NCBI GenBank assembly: GCA_963818225.1 | Contig: CAWFRO010000011.1 | Coordinates: 1,302,001-1,366,000, forward strand | Length of the DNA stretch: 64,000 nt | Source: Palsa-504 sp963818225 | GTDB lineage: Bacteria > Actinomycetota > Actinomycetes > Streptosporangiales > Streptosporangiaceae | Reading direction: 5' to 3' | Shown here: in pieces, positions 1-8,202 of the stretch | How positions within the stretch are numbered: the first letter of the stretch is position 1 | Layout of the letters: every line of letters starts with the position of its first letter | Notes under the pieces: generated by a model | Database searches by the model: none | What the model was told of the DNA's origin: nothing | What the model saw: only the letters and a program-made list of their open reading frames with translations | Made by a program: the position numbers and the translations under genes

Positions 1-1758
1 GAGGCCCGGGCCCGGCGCAGCGCCGGCCAGGCGATGCGCGAGCTGGCCGCCGCCGGGGCCCGGGACGTATGCGTGCTGGCTGACGACGGAACGGAGCGGC
101 GTATCCCCGCCGATCACCTGCGCGAGGGCCAGCGGTTCGTGGTCCGGCCGGGGGAGCGGGTCGCCGCGGACGGCGAGGTGCTGTCCGGCCTGTCAGCCGT
201 CGACCGCAGCATGATGACCGGCGAGTCGGTTCCCGCCGACGCCGGCCCGGGCGACACCGTGACCGGCGGCACGATCGCGCTGACCGGCCGGCTCGTCGTC
301 CGTGCCGACCGGGTCGGGCCGGACACCCAGCTGGCCCGGCTGATCGCCATGGTCGAGCAGGCCCAGGCCGACAAGGCCGGCATCCAGCGGCTCGCGGACC
401 GCGTCTGCGCGGTATTCGTCCCGGCCGTGCTGGCCTGCGCGGCACTCACCCTGGCCGGCTGGCTGCTGGCCGGCGGCCCGGCCGAGCGCGCCTTCAGCGC
501 CGCGCTGGCCGTGCTGATCATCGCCTGCCCCTGCGCCCTCGGCCTGGCCACCCCCGCGGCGCTGGTCGCCGCGTCCGGCCGCGGCGCCCAGCTCGGCATC
601 TTCATCAAGGGCTACCAGGCCCTGGAGTCCTCGCGCAGCATCGACACCGTCGTGCTGGACAAGACCGGCACGGTCACCACCGGCCGTATGACGGTCGCCG
701 CGGTGCGCACCGGCCCCAGCGTCAGCCGCCTTGACCTGCTCCGTTACGCAGGCTCGGTAGAGCAGGCCTCCGAGCACGCCGTGGCCGCCGCCATCACCGC
801 CCTGGCCTGCGCCGAGGGGGTGCCGCTGAGCACCGCCGAGGACTTCGCCGCGCTGGCCGGCCTCGGTGCCCGCGGGACCGTCGGCGGCCACGACGTCATC
901 CTCGGCCGCGAGCTGCTGTTCGCCGATCAGCGCATCGCCGTGCCCGACGACCTGGCTGGCTGGTGCCGGGCCCAGGAGCAGGCCGGCCGCACCACCGTCC
1001 TGGCCGCCTGGGACGGCGAGATCCGCGGCGCGCTCGCGGTCGCCGATACCGTCAAGCCCTCGGCCGCCCCGGCCGTCGCCGCCCTGCGCCGCCTGGGCCT
1101 GCGCCCGGTCCTGCTGACCGGTGACAACGAAGCCACCGCGCAGGCCGTCGGCGCCGCCGCCGGCATCACCGACGTGGTCAGCGGCGCCTTGCCCGCAGCC
1201 AAGGCCGAGGTCGTCACCGCCCTGCAGGCCGACGGCCGCCCCGCCGCGATGGTCGGCGACGGCGTCAACGACGCCCCCGCCCTGGCCGCGGCCCAGCTCG
1301 GCCTGGCCCTCGGCTCCGGCACCGACGTGGCCATCTGCGCCGCCGACATGATCCTGCTGCGCGACGACCTGCAGGCTGTCCCCGACGCCATCGCCCTGGC
1401 CCGCGCCACCTTCCGGACCATCCGCCGCAACCTGGCCTGGGCCTTCTGCTACAACGTGCTGGCCATCCCGCTGGCCGCGCTCGGCTTCCTCAACCCGCTG
1501 GTCGCCGCGGCCACCATGACCCTGTCCTCCGTATTCGTCGTCTGGAACAGCCTGCGCCTGCGCCGCTTCCCGGCCTCCCTCCCCGCGTCCCCGCCTTCCC
1601 GCCCTCGCCCGCGCGGCCGCCCCATGGCCCACCCCAGGATCACCGGCACCATGACCGTGGTGGATCCGGGCTACGTGGTAGATCGAGTGCACTCCGATGC
1701 CCCGGATATTCCACGGAGCCCGGATCTACCAGGCAAACGGTACAGCTGGGACGGATGA
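1..1758 (+). CDS. Heavy-metal (Cu-type) P1B ATPase, 5' end cut by window
   Basis: ATP-driven metal cation exporter of the inner membrane. The reading frame is open from base 1, so the true start and the N-terminal metal-binding and first membrane segments lie outside. Visible in order: TGES actuator loop (about base 220), the CPC metal-binding membrane motif in IACPCALGLATP (about 520-555), the phosphorylated DKTGTVT (about 658), GDN, and VGDGVNDAPAL (about 1252), then two C-terminal membrane helices. The CPC pair suggests Cu(I)/Ag(I) (family knowledge). Oddity: the nucleotide-binding SEHP motif reads SEHA. The tail after residue 520 is Pro/Arg-rich and non-conserved and overlaps the end of the convergent DUF899 gene. 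Confidence 0.95.
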   Translation, partial: EARARRSAGQAMRELAAAGARDVCVLADDGTERRIPADHLREGQRFVVRPGERVAADGEVLSGLSAVDRSMMTGESVPADAGPGDTVTGGTIALTGRLVVRADRVGPDTQLARLIAMVEQAQADKAGIQRLADRVCAVFVPAVLACAALTLAGWLLAGGPAERAFSAALAVLIIACPCALGLATPAALVAASGRGAQLGIFIKGYQALESSRSIDTVVLDKTGTVTTGRMTVAAVRTGPSVSRLDLLRYAGSVEQASEHAVAAAITALACAEGVPLSTAEDFAALAGLGARGTVGGHDVILGRELLFADQRIAVPDDLAGWCRAQEQAGRTTVLAAWDGEIRGALAVADTVKPSAAPAVAALRRLGLRPVLLTGDNEATAQAVGAAAGITDVVSGALPAAKAEVVTALQADGRPAAMVGDGVNDAPALAAAQLGLALGSGTDVAICAADMILLRDDLQAVPDAIALARATFRTIRRNLAWAFCYNVLAIPLAALGFLNPLVAAATMTLSSVFVVWNSLRLRRFPASLPASPPSRPRPRGRPMAHPRITGTMTVVDPGYVVDRVHSDAPDIPRSPDLPGKRYSWDG

Positions 1759-2601
1759 GGCTGGCGCGGGCACGCGGGTACTACCCGCGGACAGGACTGC
1801 CACGGCAGGCCCGCGCTTGTTGCTGGCGTGGCGCGAGCAATCTCCGGAGGCTAAGCCCCGGGCCCGAGCCGAGCCCGAGCCCGCGTCCCCGGAAACGACG
1901 GGCGTGTCCCACTTCATCGGCCCCTGGGCCAGCTCGGGATGGTCGTACTCGTCGTGCCAGTTCCACCAGTTGTACGGCTCGCTCTGGGGATAGCCCTCGG
2001 GGGAGTCCTCCCACGTCTCCTGGCGCCCGAGCGCGCTCATGTCGAGGTAGCTCCAGGTGCTTCCCAGTGCCTCGTCGCCCCGGTTGTTCAGGAAGTAGGT
2101 GCGGAACACCCGGTCGCCGTCGCGGAAGAACGCGTTCGTGCCGTGGTATTCGTCCACGCCGAAGTCGACATCCCACGAGCCGGTGAGGGTGTACCAGGGC
2201 ATCGCCCAGCCCATCCGCGCCTTCAGCCGCGCGATGTCCGGCTGCGGGGCCCGCGAGGCGTAGGCGAACGTGATGTCACGGGCGTTCAGGTGGGCGACGT
2301 GGGCCACCTGATCGGCCATCATCGAACAGCCGTGGCAGGCGTGCTCCGGCCAGCCGCTCACGCCCGGCTCGAAGAACGCGCGGTAGATGATCAGCTGACG
2401 CCGGCCCGCGAACAGGTCGAGCAGGCTCGCCCTCCCCGAAGGCCCCTCGAACTCGTACTCCTTCTCCACTTCCACCCACGGCATCCGCCGGCGCTCGGCC
2501 GCCAGCGCGTCCCGGGCGCGGGTCAGCTCCTTCTCCTTCACCAGCAGCTGCTCGCGCGCCGTCTCCCACTCCTGGGCCGTGACGATCGGGGGTGTCTTCA
2601 T
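1726..2601 (-). CDS. DUF899 thioredoxin-like family protein
   Basis: DUF899 family, a thioredoxin-fold protein of unknown reaction. A conserved core with the CHGCSM motif (CxxC) after an RAFFEP stretch, and the WDVDFGVDEYHGTNAFFRDG-type region, are typical of the family. The start is the ATG at 2601 (MKTPP), because GGAG sits seven bases upstream; an ATG eight codons earlier lacks a ribosome site. The last 50 or so residues beyond WDTPVV are low-complexity and overlap the end of the ATPase gene tail to tail by 33 bases, so the natural stop may have been lost. It lies directly downstream of the ArsR/SRPBCC pair on the same strand, a common actinobacterial arrangement, and is probably co-transcribed. 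Confidence 0.85.
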   Translation of the reverse strand: MKTPPIVTAQEWETAREQLLVKEKELTRARDALAAERRRMPWVEVEKEYEFEGPSGRASLLDLFAGRRQLIIYRAFFEPGVSGWPEHACHGCSMMADQVAHVAHLNARDITFAYASRAPQPDIARLKARMGWAMPWYTLTGSWDVDFGVDEYHGTNAFFRDGDRVFRTYFLNNRGDEALGSTWSYLDMSALGRQETWEDSPEGYPQSEPYNWWNWHDEYDHPELAQGPMKWDTPVVSGDAGSGSARARGLASGDCSRHASNKRGPAVAVLSAGSTRVPAPASSVPAVPFAW

Positions 2602-2716
2602 CGTGTCCTCCGCCTTTCGGTTCATGTGTTCGTGCTGTCCCCGGCTCCCGGCCGGGCTGGCCGGTCAAGCCCTCCAGCCAGGGCGGCTAGTCAAGCCGCC
2701 CGGCCGGACCGGCCGG

Positions 2717-3052
2717 TCAAGCCGACCGGCCGAGGTGGTCCTTGAGCGAGTCGAGCCGGCTGTCCCAGTCGCGCGCCAGCGCGGCCAGGAACTGCTGCGC
2801 CACCTGCATGGGAGCCGACCGCAACCGGTAACGCACCCGGCGCCGTTCCCCCCGCTCGGCCGTGACCAGCCCGGCCTCGGCCAGCAGGCCCAGGTGCTTG
2901 GCGATCGCCTGCCGCGTGATCGGCAGGACCACGGCCAGGTCCGTCGCGGTGGCCGGGCCGCCCGAGGCCAGCGCGGCCAGGATGGAGCGGCGGGTCGGGT
3001 CGGCCAGCGCGGTGAAGACCTGCCCCGCGATCGCCTCGGCGTCAGGCGGCAT
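2717..3052 (-). CDS. ArsR-family winged-helix repressor
   Basis: Small winged-helix regulator of about 111 residues. FTALADPTRRSILAAL opens the fold, the recognition helix is in ITRQAIAKHLGLLAEAGLV, and the wing follows (ERGERRRVRYRL). No metal-binding Cys box is seen, so it is the non-metal type usually paired with SRPBCC (AHSA1) proteins. The start is taken as the ATG at 3052, which overlaps the stop region of the SRPBCC gene by 11 bases, implying translational coupling. The twin palindromes at 3488-3532, upstream of the SRPBCC gene, are its likely own operator. Confidence 0.9.
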   Translation of the reverse strand: MPPDAEAIAGQVFTALADPTRRSILAALASGGPATATDLAVVLPITRQAIAKHLGLLAEAGLVTAERGERRRVRYRLRSAPMQVAQQFLAALARDWDSRLDSLKDHLGRSA

Positions 3053-3472
3053 CCAGGTAGCCCGCCAGTTCGCCCAGTTCACGCGCCCATCCCTCGGTGT
3101 GGCCGTCGTACACCTTGTCGTAGTCCTCCGGAGGCAGCTGGGCGAAACCGGTCTCGGCCACCGTCAGCCGCGTGCCCGGCCGGCCGGCTCGAGGGTGAAC
3201 TCGACATAGGTCCGGCGCGGGTCGTCGGCGGGCAGTTCGTGCAGCTGCCAGGTGAACCCGAACACCCTCGGCTCCTCCACCCGTTCCACCCGCAGCTCGA
3301 CCGTGGGCCCGTCGGTCCAGCTCAGCCACCCGGCCCCGCCCGGGCGCAGGTCGATCGCCGCCTCGTTGCCGAACCACGCGCCCAGGCCCTCCGCGGTGGT
3401 GAGCGCCGCCCACACCGTGGCGGGCGGGTGAGCGAGCTCCACGGTCCGCTCGATCCGGTCAGGAAAACCCAC
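3042..3472 (-). pseudogene. SRPBCC (AHSA1-like) protein, one frameshift
   Basis: SRPBCC hydrophobic-ligand-binding fold, AHSA1-like, function unknown. The N-terminal two thirds (MGFPDRIERTVELAHPPATV, then WAALTTAEGLGAWFG) run in one frame to a premature stop at 3164. The conserved C-terminal part (GTRLTVAETGFAQLPPEDYD, ending GELAGYLDAA) continues in another frame. One extra C in the ggccggccggg run near 3178 would restore a product of about 143 residues, so this is either a real single-base deletion or an assembly error. First gene of the SRPBCC-ArsR unit. Confidence 0.85.
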
Positions 3473-3487
3473 GGCTGCCTCCGGTCA

Positions 3488-3532
3488 TGTAGCAACTAGA
3501 CAGTTGCTACATTATGGCAACCAATCGGTTGC
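3488..3532. promoter_or_regulatory. Twin palindromic ArsR operator
   Basis: Two inverted repeats share the core GCAAC-N6-GTTGC. The first extends to a perfect 10-base arm palindrome (TGTAGCAACT-AGAC-AGTTGCTACA, 3488-3511). The second is GCAACC-AATC-GGTTGC (3517-3532). Their centres are 25 bases apart. They lie between the SRPBCC-ArsR unit (minus strand) and the divergent oxidoreductase at 3611, so a dimeric ArsR could control both directions. That the downstream ArsR binds here is inferred. Confidence 0.8.
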
Positions 3533-3610
3533 GTCAAACCCCCCGGGCAACCCGCCCGACCCGGCCGCATGGCCCCGGCCAGGCCGAGCACACCGCGATA
3601 AACTCGCGGC

Positions 3611-4027
3611 GTGCTAGATCTGAGCGCGGACGTCGCGGCTGCCCTGGACGAGCGCCTGCGGGCGGAGGACATCGGCTGGCTCACCACGGTGAGCCGGGAC
3701 GGCCAGCCGCAGTCTTCCCCGGTCTGGTTCTTGTGGGACGACGGCGAGTTCCTGGTCTACGCCCAGCCGCAGTCGCCGAAGGTACGGAACATCCGCGCCC
3801 ATCCGCAGGTGTCGCTGCACCTGAACAGCAACGACCGAGGCGGAGCGGTGGTCACCTTCGAGGCCTCGGCGAGCATCGCCGCCGATCAGCCGCCGGTCGA
3901 CCAGGCCGATGCCTACCTGGCCAAGTACCGCGCCGAGATCGCGTCCATCGGCACCACCCCAGAGCGGATGGCCGCCGACTACTCCACCGCGCTGCGCCTC
4001 ACCCCGACCCGTGTCCGCGTCTTCTGA
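3611..4027 (+). CDS. PPOX-class (F420-type) split-barrel oxidoreductase
   Basis: Split-barrel flavin/deazaflavin-binding protein of 138 residues. GWLTTVSRDGQPQSSPVWFL followed by KVRNIRAHPQVSLHL is the signature of the actinobacterial F420-dependent PPOX-like (TIGR03618/03667-type) enzymes, which reduce small substrates with F420H2. Start GTG at 3611. It is divergent from SRPBCC-ArsR and shares the operator region. The 3' end overlaps the convergent glycosyltransferase gene by 49 bases. Substrate unknown. Confidence 0.85.
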   Translation: MLDLSADVAAALDERLRAEDIGWLTTVSRDGQPQSSPVWFLWDDGEFLVYAQPQSPKVRNIRAHPQVSLHLNSNDRGGAVVTFEASASIAADQPPVDQADAYLAKYRAEIASIGTTPERMAADYSTALRLTPTRVRVF

Positions 4028-5394
4028 CCTTCCGCGTTCACCCCTGCTGCCGAACGGCCCGTGGCACCCGCACCCGCACCCCGCCCGAACGCGCCCGGGA
4101 TGAGCAGGCCGCAGGCGGACAGGAGCAGGACGAGAACGGCGAAGAAAACGTAGGAACTCCCGATGGCCTGCTGCCAGGGCGCCCATCCCAGTCCCGGGCC
4201 GGCGAACCTCCCGAGCCACCACTGGGGAGCCGCGGTGAACAGGACAAAGCCGCAGGCCGCGGCCGCCATGGCCAGCCGAAGGTGATAGCGGCGGCCGAGG
4301 TAGGCCAGGGTGAGCAGGGCTGGCGCGCACCACACCCAGTGGTGCGACCAGGATATCGGCGAGATGAGCAGGGCGGCGAAGGCGTTGAGCGACAGCGCCC
4401 AGCAGTCCTGCGACGCCGCGAACGCCCGCCGCATGCCGCAGCCCGCCACGATCACGACGAGGGCCGATAGCGCCAGCCAGGCGGCGGTGCCGCCCATGGT
4501 GTGCGGGTCGAGCCCGGCGCGGGCCAGGACCGCCTGGACGCACTGGTTGGTCGCCGTGGCCGCGCCGCCGATCCGGCCGGTCTGGAAGACGACTGCGGTC
4601 CAGTAACGCACCGAGTCGTGCCCGGCCAGCGCGAACCCGGCGGCGGTGGCGATGGTGAAGGACACCCCGGCCACGGCCGCGGCCCGGTAGTCGCGGCGGA
4701 GCAGGAAGTACAGCACGAACGCCGCGGGGGTCAGCTTCATGGCGGCGGCCAGGCCGACCAGCGCGCCGCGCGGCCAGCGCGGCTCCTCGGTCAGGCAGTC
4801 CAGCGCCACCAGGGCCATCAGCACGATGTTGACCTGACCGTAGGTCAAGGTGGTGCGCACCGGCTCGAGCAGCAGCGCCACCGGCAGCAGCCAGGCCGCC
4901 GCCCACAGTGACCCCGCGGCCGGGCCGGCCAGGCGGCGCAGGAACACCCGCAGCACCACCGCGGCCAGCGCGATGCTGGCCATGGTGAGCACCGTGCCGG
5001 CCGCGGCCATCGGCAGCAGCGCCAGCGGCGCCAGCACGATCGCCGCGACCGGCGGGTAAGTGAACGGCAGCCGCAGCCCCGGGATGACCAGGACCTGCCG
5101 GTACAGATCCCCTCCGTGCAGCCACGTCTGCCCGCCCATGCGGTAGACGCCCAGATCGATCCGGTACGGACCGAAGCCGACCCCGTGCCGCGAGTACGAC
5201 AGCAGGAAGGCCGTGACCGCGGCCAGGTTCACCGCCACCAGCGCCACCCGGGCCCACCGCGCGGCCGGCCGCCTGAACAGCCACGCGAAACCCGTCGCGG
5301 CCGGCCGCGGGAACCGCGCCACGGCGAGATCGCCGGCTGCCGCCCGCGCCGCTCCCTGGCCAGGTGCGAGGGTAGCTCCCGGTGCCGCCCTCAA
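3979..5394 (-). CDS. GT87-type polyprenyl-phosphate mannosyltransferase, multispan membrane protein
   Basis: Integral membrane glycosyltransferase of the GT87 (DUF2029) family, which in actinobacteria transfers mannose from polyprenyl-phosphomannose in lipoglycan synthesis. About ten hydrophobic segments are seen. An acidic residue after the first helix (GFGPYRIDLGVYRMGGQTWL) matches the expected catalytic Asp, and LPFTYPPVAA, TYGQVNIVLMAL and SPISWSHHWVW are typical family stretches. The first possible start is a TTG at 5394; a GTG at 5324 (ARFPRPAATG) is equally plausible because neither has a strong ribosome site. The C-terminal 45 residues are low-complexity. Confidence 0.85.
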   Translation of the reverse strand: MRAAPGATLAPGQGAARAAAGDLAVARFPRPAATGFAWLFRRPAARWARVALVAVNLAAVTAFLLSYSRHGVGFGPYRIDLGVYRMGGQTWLHGGDLYRQVLVIPGLRLPFTYPPVAAIVLAPLALLPMAAAGTVLTMASIALAAVVLRVFLRRLAGPAAGSLWAAAWLLPVALLLEPVRTTLTYGQVNIVLMALVALDCLTEEPRWPRGALVGLAAAMKLTPAAFVLYFLLRRDYRAAAVAGVSFTIATAAGFALAGHDSVRYWTAVVFQTGRIGGAATATNQCVQAVLARAGLDPHTMGGTAAWLALSALVVIVAGCGMRRAFAASQDCWALSLNAFAALLISPISWSHHWVWCAPALLTLAYLGRRYHLRLAMAAAACGFVLFTAAPQWWLGRFAGPGLGWAPWQQAIGSSYVFFAVLVLLLSACGLLIPGAFGRGAGAGATGRSAAGVNAEGQKTRTRVGVRRSAVE

Positions 5395-5598
5395 GATCTT
5401 TCACCGAACGATCCGTGGTGCGTGCGGCCCGCTCGCATCCTGCCCCGTGCCCCGTTGCTCACGCGGTCGAACCTAGGCTTTTCCGTTCGGCGCCGACATG
5501 GGCTTGGCCCCCCTCTTGACCGTGGGGCCAGCTACACCATTCGTCGTTTTCCCAGGTCATAGCCATCACCGCGGCCGGCCCGGATAGGGTCGGGATTC

Positions 5599-6453
5599 GT
5601 GACCGACGCTGAACCGCGCATCGATCCGCTGACGGGCGCCCAGGTGGTGGTCACCCCCTGGCGGCAGCAGCGTCCCAATCTCCCCGACGGGCCGTGCCCC
5701 TTCTGCCCGGGCGGCCTCGAGGCACCCGAGCCCTACGATGTCCGGTACATCAAGAATCGCTGGCCCGCGCTGCCCGACGGGCGGCACGAGGTCGTGCTGC
5801 ACGCCCCGGAGCACTGTGCTTCGTTCCCCGCGCTGGGCGTGCCGCGGTCAGCACGCGTCGTCGACCTGTGGTCGGCCCGCACGGCCGCGCTCGGGTCACG
5901 CCCCGACGTGGCCTACGTGTTCATCTTCGAGAACCGCGGCCGGAAAATCGGCGCCACCATCGAGCATCCGCACAGCCAGGTCATGGCGTTCAGCTCGATC
6001 CCGCCCGTCCCGGCCGCCGAGCTCTCGGCCCTGACCTGCCCCCTGTGCCCGGACCCCGCCGGCGACCTGCTCGTCACCCGCCGGGCAGGCTGGCAGGCGG
6101 CCGTGCCGCACGCGCCCTCGTGGCCCTACGAGCTGCTGATCTACCCCCGCGAGCACGTCGCCGACCTGCCCGCGGCCGGCCCCGGGCTGCGGGCCGGGCT
6201 GGCCGCGATGCTCGTGGACCTCCTGACCCGCCTGGAAAAGCTCCTCGGCCCCGACACCCCGTACATGCTCTGGGCCCACCAGCGGCCGAACGACGCTACC
6301 GCCTACCCGGCCGCCCACCTGCACCTGCACCTGGCGCCCGCGCTGCGGGCCCCCGGAGTAACCCGGCACCTGGCCAGCGCGGAACTCGGCGCCGGCGTCT
6401 TCTTCGACCCGGTCGACCCCCGCCAAGCCGCCGCTCGCTGGCGTTCCCCGTGA
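5599..6453 (+). CDS. galT: Galactose-1-phosphate uridylyltransferase
   Basis: Leloir pathway: exchanges UMP between UDP-glucose and galactose-1-phosphate. The N-terminal zinc site CPFC, a second CPLC pair, and the catalytic HPHSQ (His-Pro-His, in IEHPHSQVMAF) are visible, as is the C-terminal HLHLHLAP and the SAELGAGVFF stretch that ends family members. Start GTG at 5599. At 284 residues it is shorter than the usual 340-350, mostly through internal trimming, as in many actinobacterial copies. galK follows after 12 bases, so the two form an operon. Confidence 0.93.
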   Translation: MTDAEPRIDPLTGAQVVVTPWRQQRPNLPDGPCPFCPGGLEAPEPYDVRYIKNRWPALPDGRHEVVLHAPEHCASFPALGVPRSARVVDLWSARTAALGSRPDVAYVFIFENRGRKIGATIEHPHSQVMAFSSIPPVPAAELSALTCPLCPDPAGDLLVTRRAGWQAAVPHAPSWPYELLIYPREHVADLPAAGPGLRAGLAAMLVDLLTRLEKLLGPDTPYMLWAHQRPNDATAYPAAHLHLHLAPALRAPGVTRHLASAELGAGVFFDPVDPRQAAARWRSP

Positions 6454-6465
6454 CCGCCCACTTGA

Positions 6466-7689
6466 GTGCCCCGTGACCGAGAGCCGGGCCGCGCCGCACG
6501 AGGCCGGAGGCTGGTTCGGGGAGCACCGCTTCCCGGGCCCTGGTTCGCCCGGCAGTACGGCCGCCCGCCGGACGGCATCTGGTTCGCGCCCGGCCGGGTC
6601 AACCTGATGGGCGGCCCGGACTACACCGAGACGTTCGTGCTGCCCTTCGCCATCGGCGCCGGGGTCACCGCCGCGGCGGCCCGCCGGCCCGACCGCCGGA
6701 TCGCGCTGATCTCCCGGCAGGCGGGGGAGGAGAAGGTCGTGGCGGACCTCGACTCGCTCGAGCCCGGATCGGTCACCGGCTGGGCCGCCTACCCGGCCGG
6801 GGTGGCCTGGGCGCTTCGCCAGGCGGGCCACCTGTCCGGCGGCGCCGACGTCGCGATCGACGCCGACCTGCCCGCGGGCGCCGGCCTGTCGTCCTCGGCC
6901 GCCCTCGAATGCGCCGTCGCGCTGGCGCTCACCGGCCTGTACCAGGTGGCGGTGCCCAGGCCGGAGCTGGCCGCCCTGGCCCGGCGGGCGGAGAACGAGT
7001 TCGTCGGCGTGCCCAGCGGCATCATGGACCAGATCGCGGCGCTCCAGTCTCAGGCCGGCCACGCCTTGCTGCTCGATTGCCGCAGCGGCACCGCCGCGGC
7101 GGTCCCGCTCGACCCGGCCGCGGCCGGCCTGAGGCTGCTGGTCATCGACACCCGGGCCCGCCACGCGCTGGGCGACGGCCGCTACGCCGAACGCCGCCGC
7201 GCCTGCGAGCAGGCCGCGTCCGCGCTGGGCGCGCGATCCCTGCGGGACGTCACCGAGCAGGAGCTGGCCAGGCTGCCCGACCCGGCCCTGCGGCGCCTGG
7301 CCGGGCACGTCCTGGCCGAGCGCCACCGCGTCCTGCGCGCCGCCGGCCTGCTCCGCGCCGGGAACCCCGCGGCGATAGGCCGCCTGCTGACCGCCTCGCA
7401 CGATTCCCTGCGCGACTCGTTCGGGGTCTCCTGGCCCGAGGCCGATGAGGCCGTCGCGGCCGCCATCGACGCCGGCGCCGCCGGCGCCCGCATGACCGGA
7501 GGCGGCTTCGGCGGCTGCGTCGTCGCGCTCATCCCCGCCGACCGCGCCGCGCAGGTCCGCGCCACTGTCGCCGGGCGATTCGCCCGCCACCAGTGGCCAG
7601 CCCCGCACTACCTCGACGCGGTGCCCTCCGCCGCCGCCCGCCGTTTGACCCGAACACGTCGAGACACTCGTGCGGTCCGTGATGTATGA
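6466..7689 (+). CDS. galK: Galactokinase-like GHMP kinase with altered sugar motif
   Basis: GHMP-family kinase expected to phosphorylate galactose next to galT. Motif 2 (PAGAGLSSSAALE), the catalytic-Asp region (GVPSGIMDQIAALQSQ) and motif 3 (MTGGGFGGCVVAL) are intact. Motif 1 is not: the galactokinase signature GRxNLxGEHxDY reads GRVNLMGGPDY, replacing the Glu-His sugar contacts by Gly-Pro. The first 25 residues in frame look unnatural. A GTG at 6473 gives a better N-terminus (TESRAAPHEAGGWFGEHRFP) in another frame, so a base is probably missing near 6540. The product could use a different hexose. Confidence 0.85.
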   Translation: MPRDREPGRAARGRRLVRGAPLPGPWFARQYGRPPDGIWFAPGRVNLMGGPDYTETFVLPFAIGAGVTAAAARRPDRRIALISRQAGEEKVVADLDSLEPGSVTGWAAYPAGVAWALRQAGHLSGGADVAIDADLPAGAGLSSSAALECAVALALTGLYQVAVPRPELAALARRAENEFVGVPSGIMDQIAALQSQAGHALLLDCRSGTAAAVPLDPAAAGLRLLVIDTRARHALGDGRYAERRRACEQAASALGARSLRDVTEQELARLPDPALRRLAGHVLAERHRVLRAAGLLRAGNPAAIGRLLTASHDSLRDSFGVSWPEADEAVAAAIDAGAAGARMTGGGFGGCVVALIPADRAAQVRATVAGRFARHQWPAPHYLDAVPSAAARRLTRTRRDTRAVRDV

Positions 7690-7763
7690 GTGAACTACTG
7701 GGGCATCGAGTCAGGGGCAGAAGTGGGAGGATCCCGGCTCCCGGGGAGTTTTTGGTGCGGAAC

Positions 7764-7821
7764 AGCCGGCTCGATGGACCATCAGGCCGCCTATAGCCGG
7801 CTCGATGGACCATCGAGCCGG
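7764..7821. promoter_or_regulatory. Direct repeat and 25-base palindrome downstream of galK
   Basis: The 20-mer AGCCGGCTCGATGGACCATC occurs at 7764-7783 and again at 7795-7814. The second copy is completed to a perfect palindrome (CCGGCTCGATGG-A-CCATCGAGCCGG, 7797-7821). The stem could end galK transcription, but no T-run follows, so a protein site is as likely. A further perfect palindrome GAGTGATCACTC lies at 7871-7882. No gene is seen in 7690-8202. Confidence 0.6.
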
Positions 7822-8103
7822 TGAGCCTGGGACCTATATACGCCCGTAAGCCCGAATGCTCCCGGATATAGAGTGATCACTCGAACTGATGAGCTGGTTG
7901 GGTCGGCCGGGACACGGCCCCCGACCGGTTCCAGGCCGTGAGCCGCACCATCTCGGCGACTCGGCGCCGCCCGCCGCATGGCCTGAACCGCGCCGTCGTC
8001 GCAAACCCAGCGCGCCCAGCGCCTCCCAGCCCCTCCCCGCCCTGCGGTAAGCACAGACGCCTCTGTGACCGCTTCAGGCCCTTCCCGCCCCATAATTAGC
8101 CCC

Positions 8104-8118
8104 TCGAACAATGTTCGA
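8104..8118. promoter_or_regulatory. TetR-type operator before the first tetR
   Basis: Perfect palindrome TCGAACA-A-TGTTCGA, about 85 bases upstream of the tetR start at 8203. Two weaker TGTT-containing half sites follow at 8141-8152 and around 8158-8169. The half site TGTTCGA is the same as in the array at 10467-10626, suggesting that both paralogous TetR proteins read one operator type. Confidence 0.65.
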
Positions 8119-8202
8119 CCGGGGCAAACGCGTCTAGTCAAACGGTGTTCGAGTCTATACAGTGTTAAAAGGATGTTAAAGAAAACACGTGAAGGCGAGG
8201 TC

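Noticed and set aside
193..1692. 499-residue minus-strand frame
   Set aside because: Exact antisense of the P-type ATPase with Gly/Ala/Asp-rich composition; shadow.
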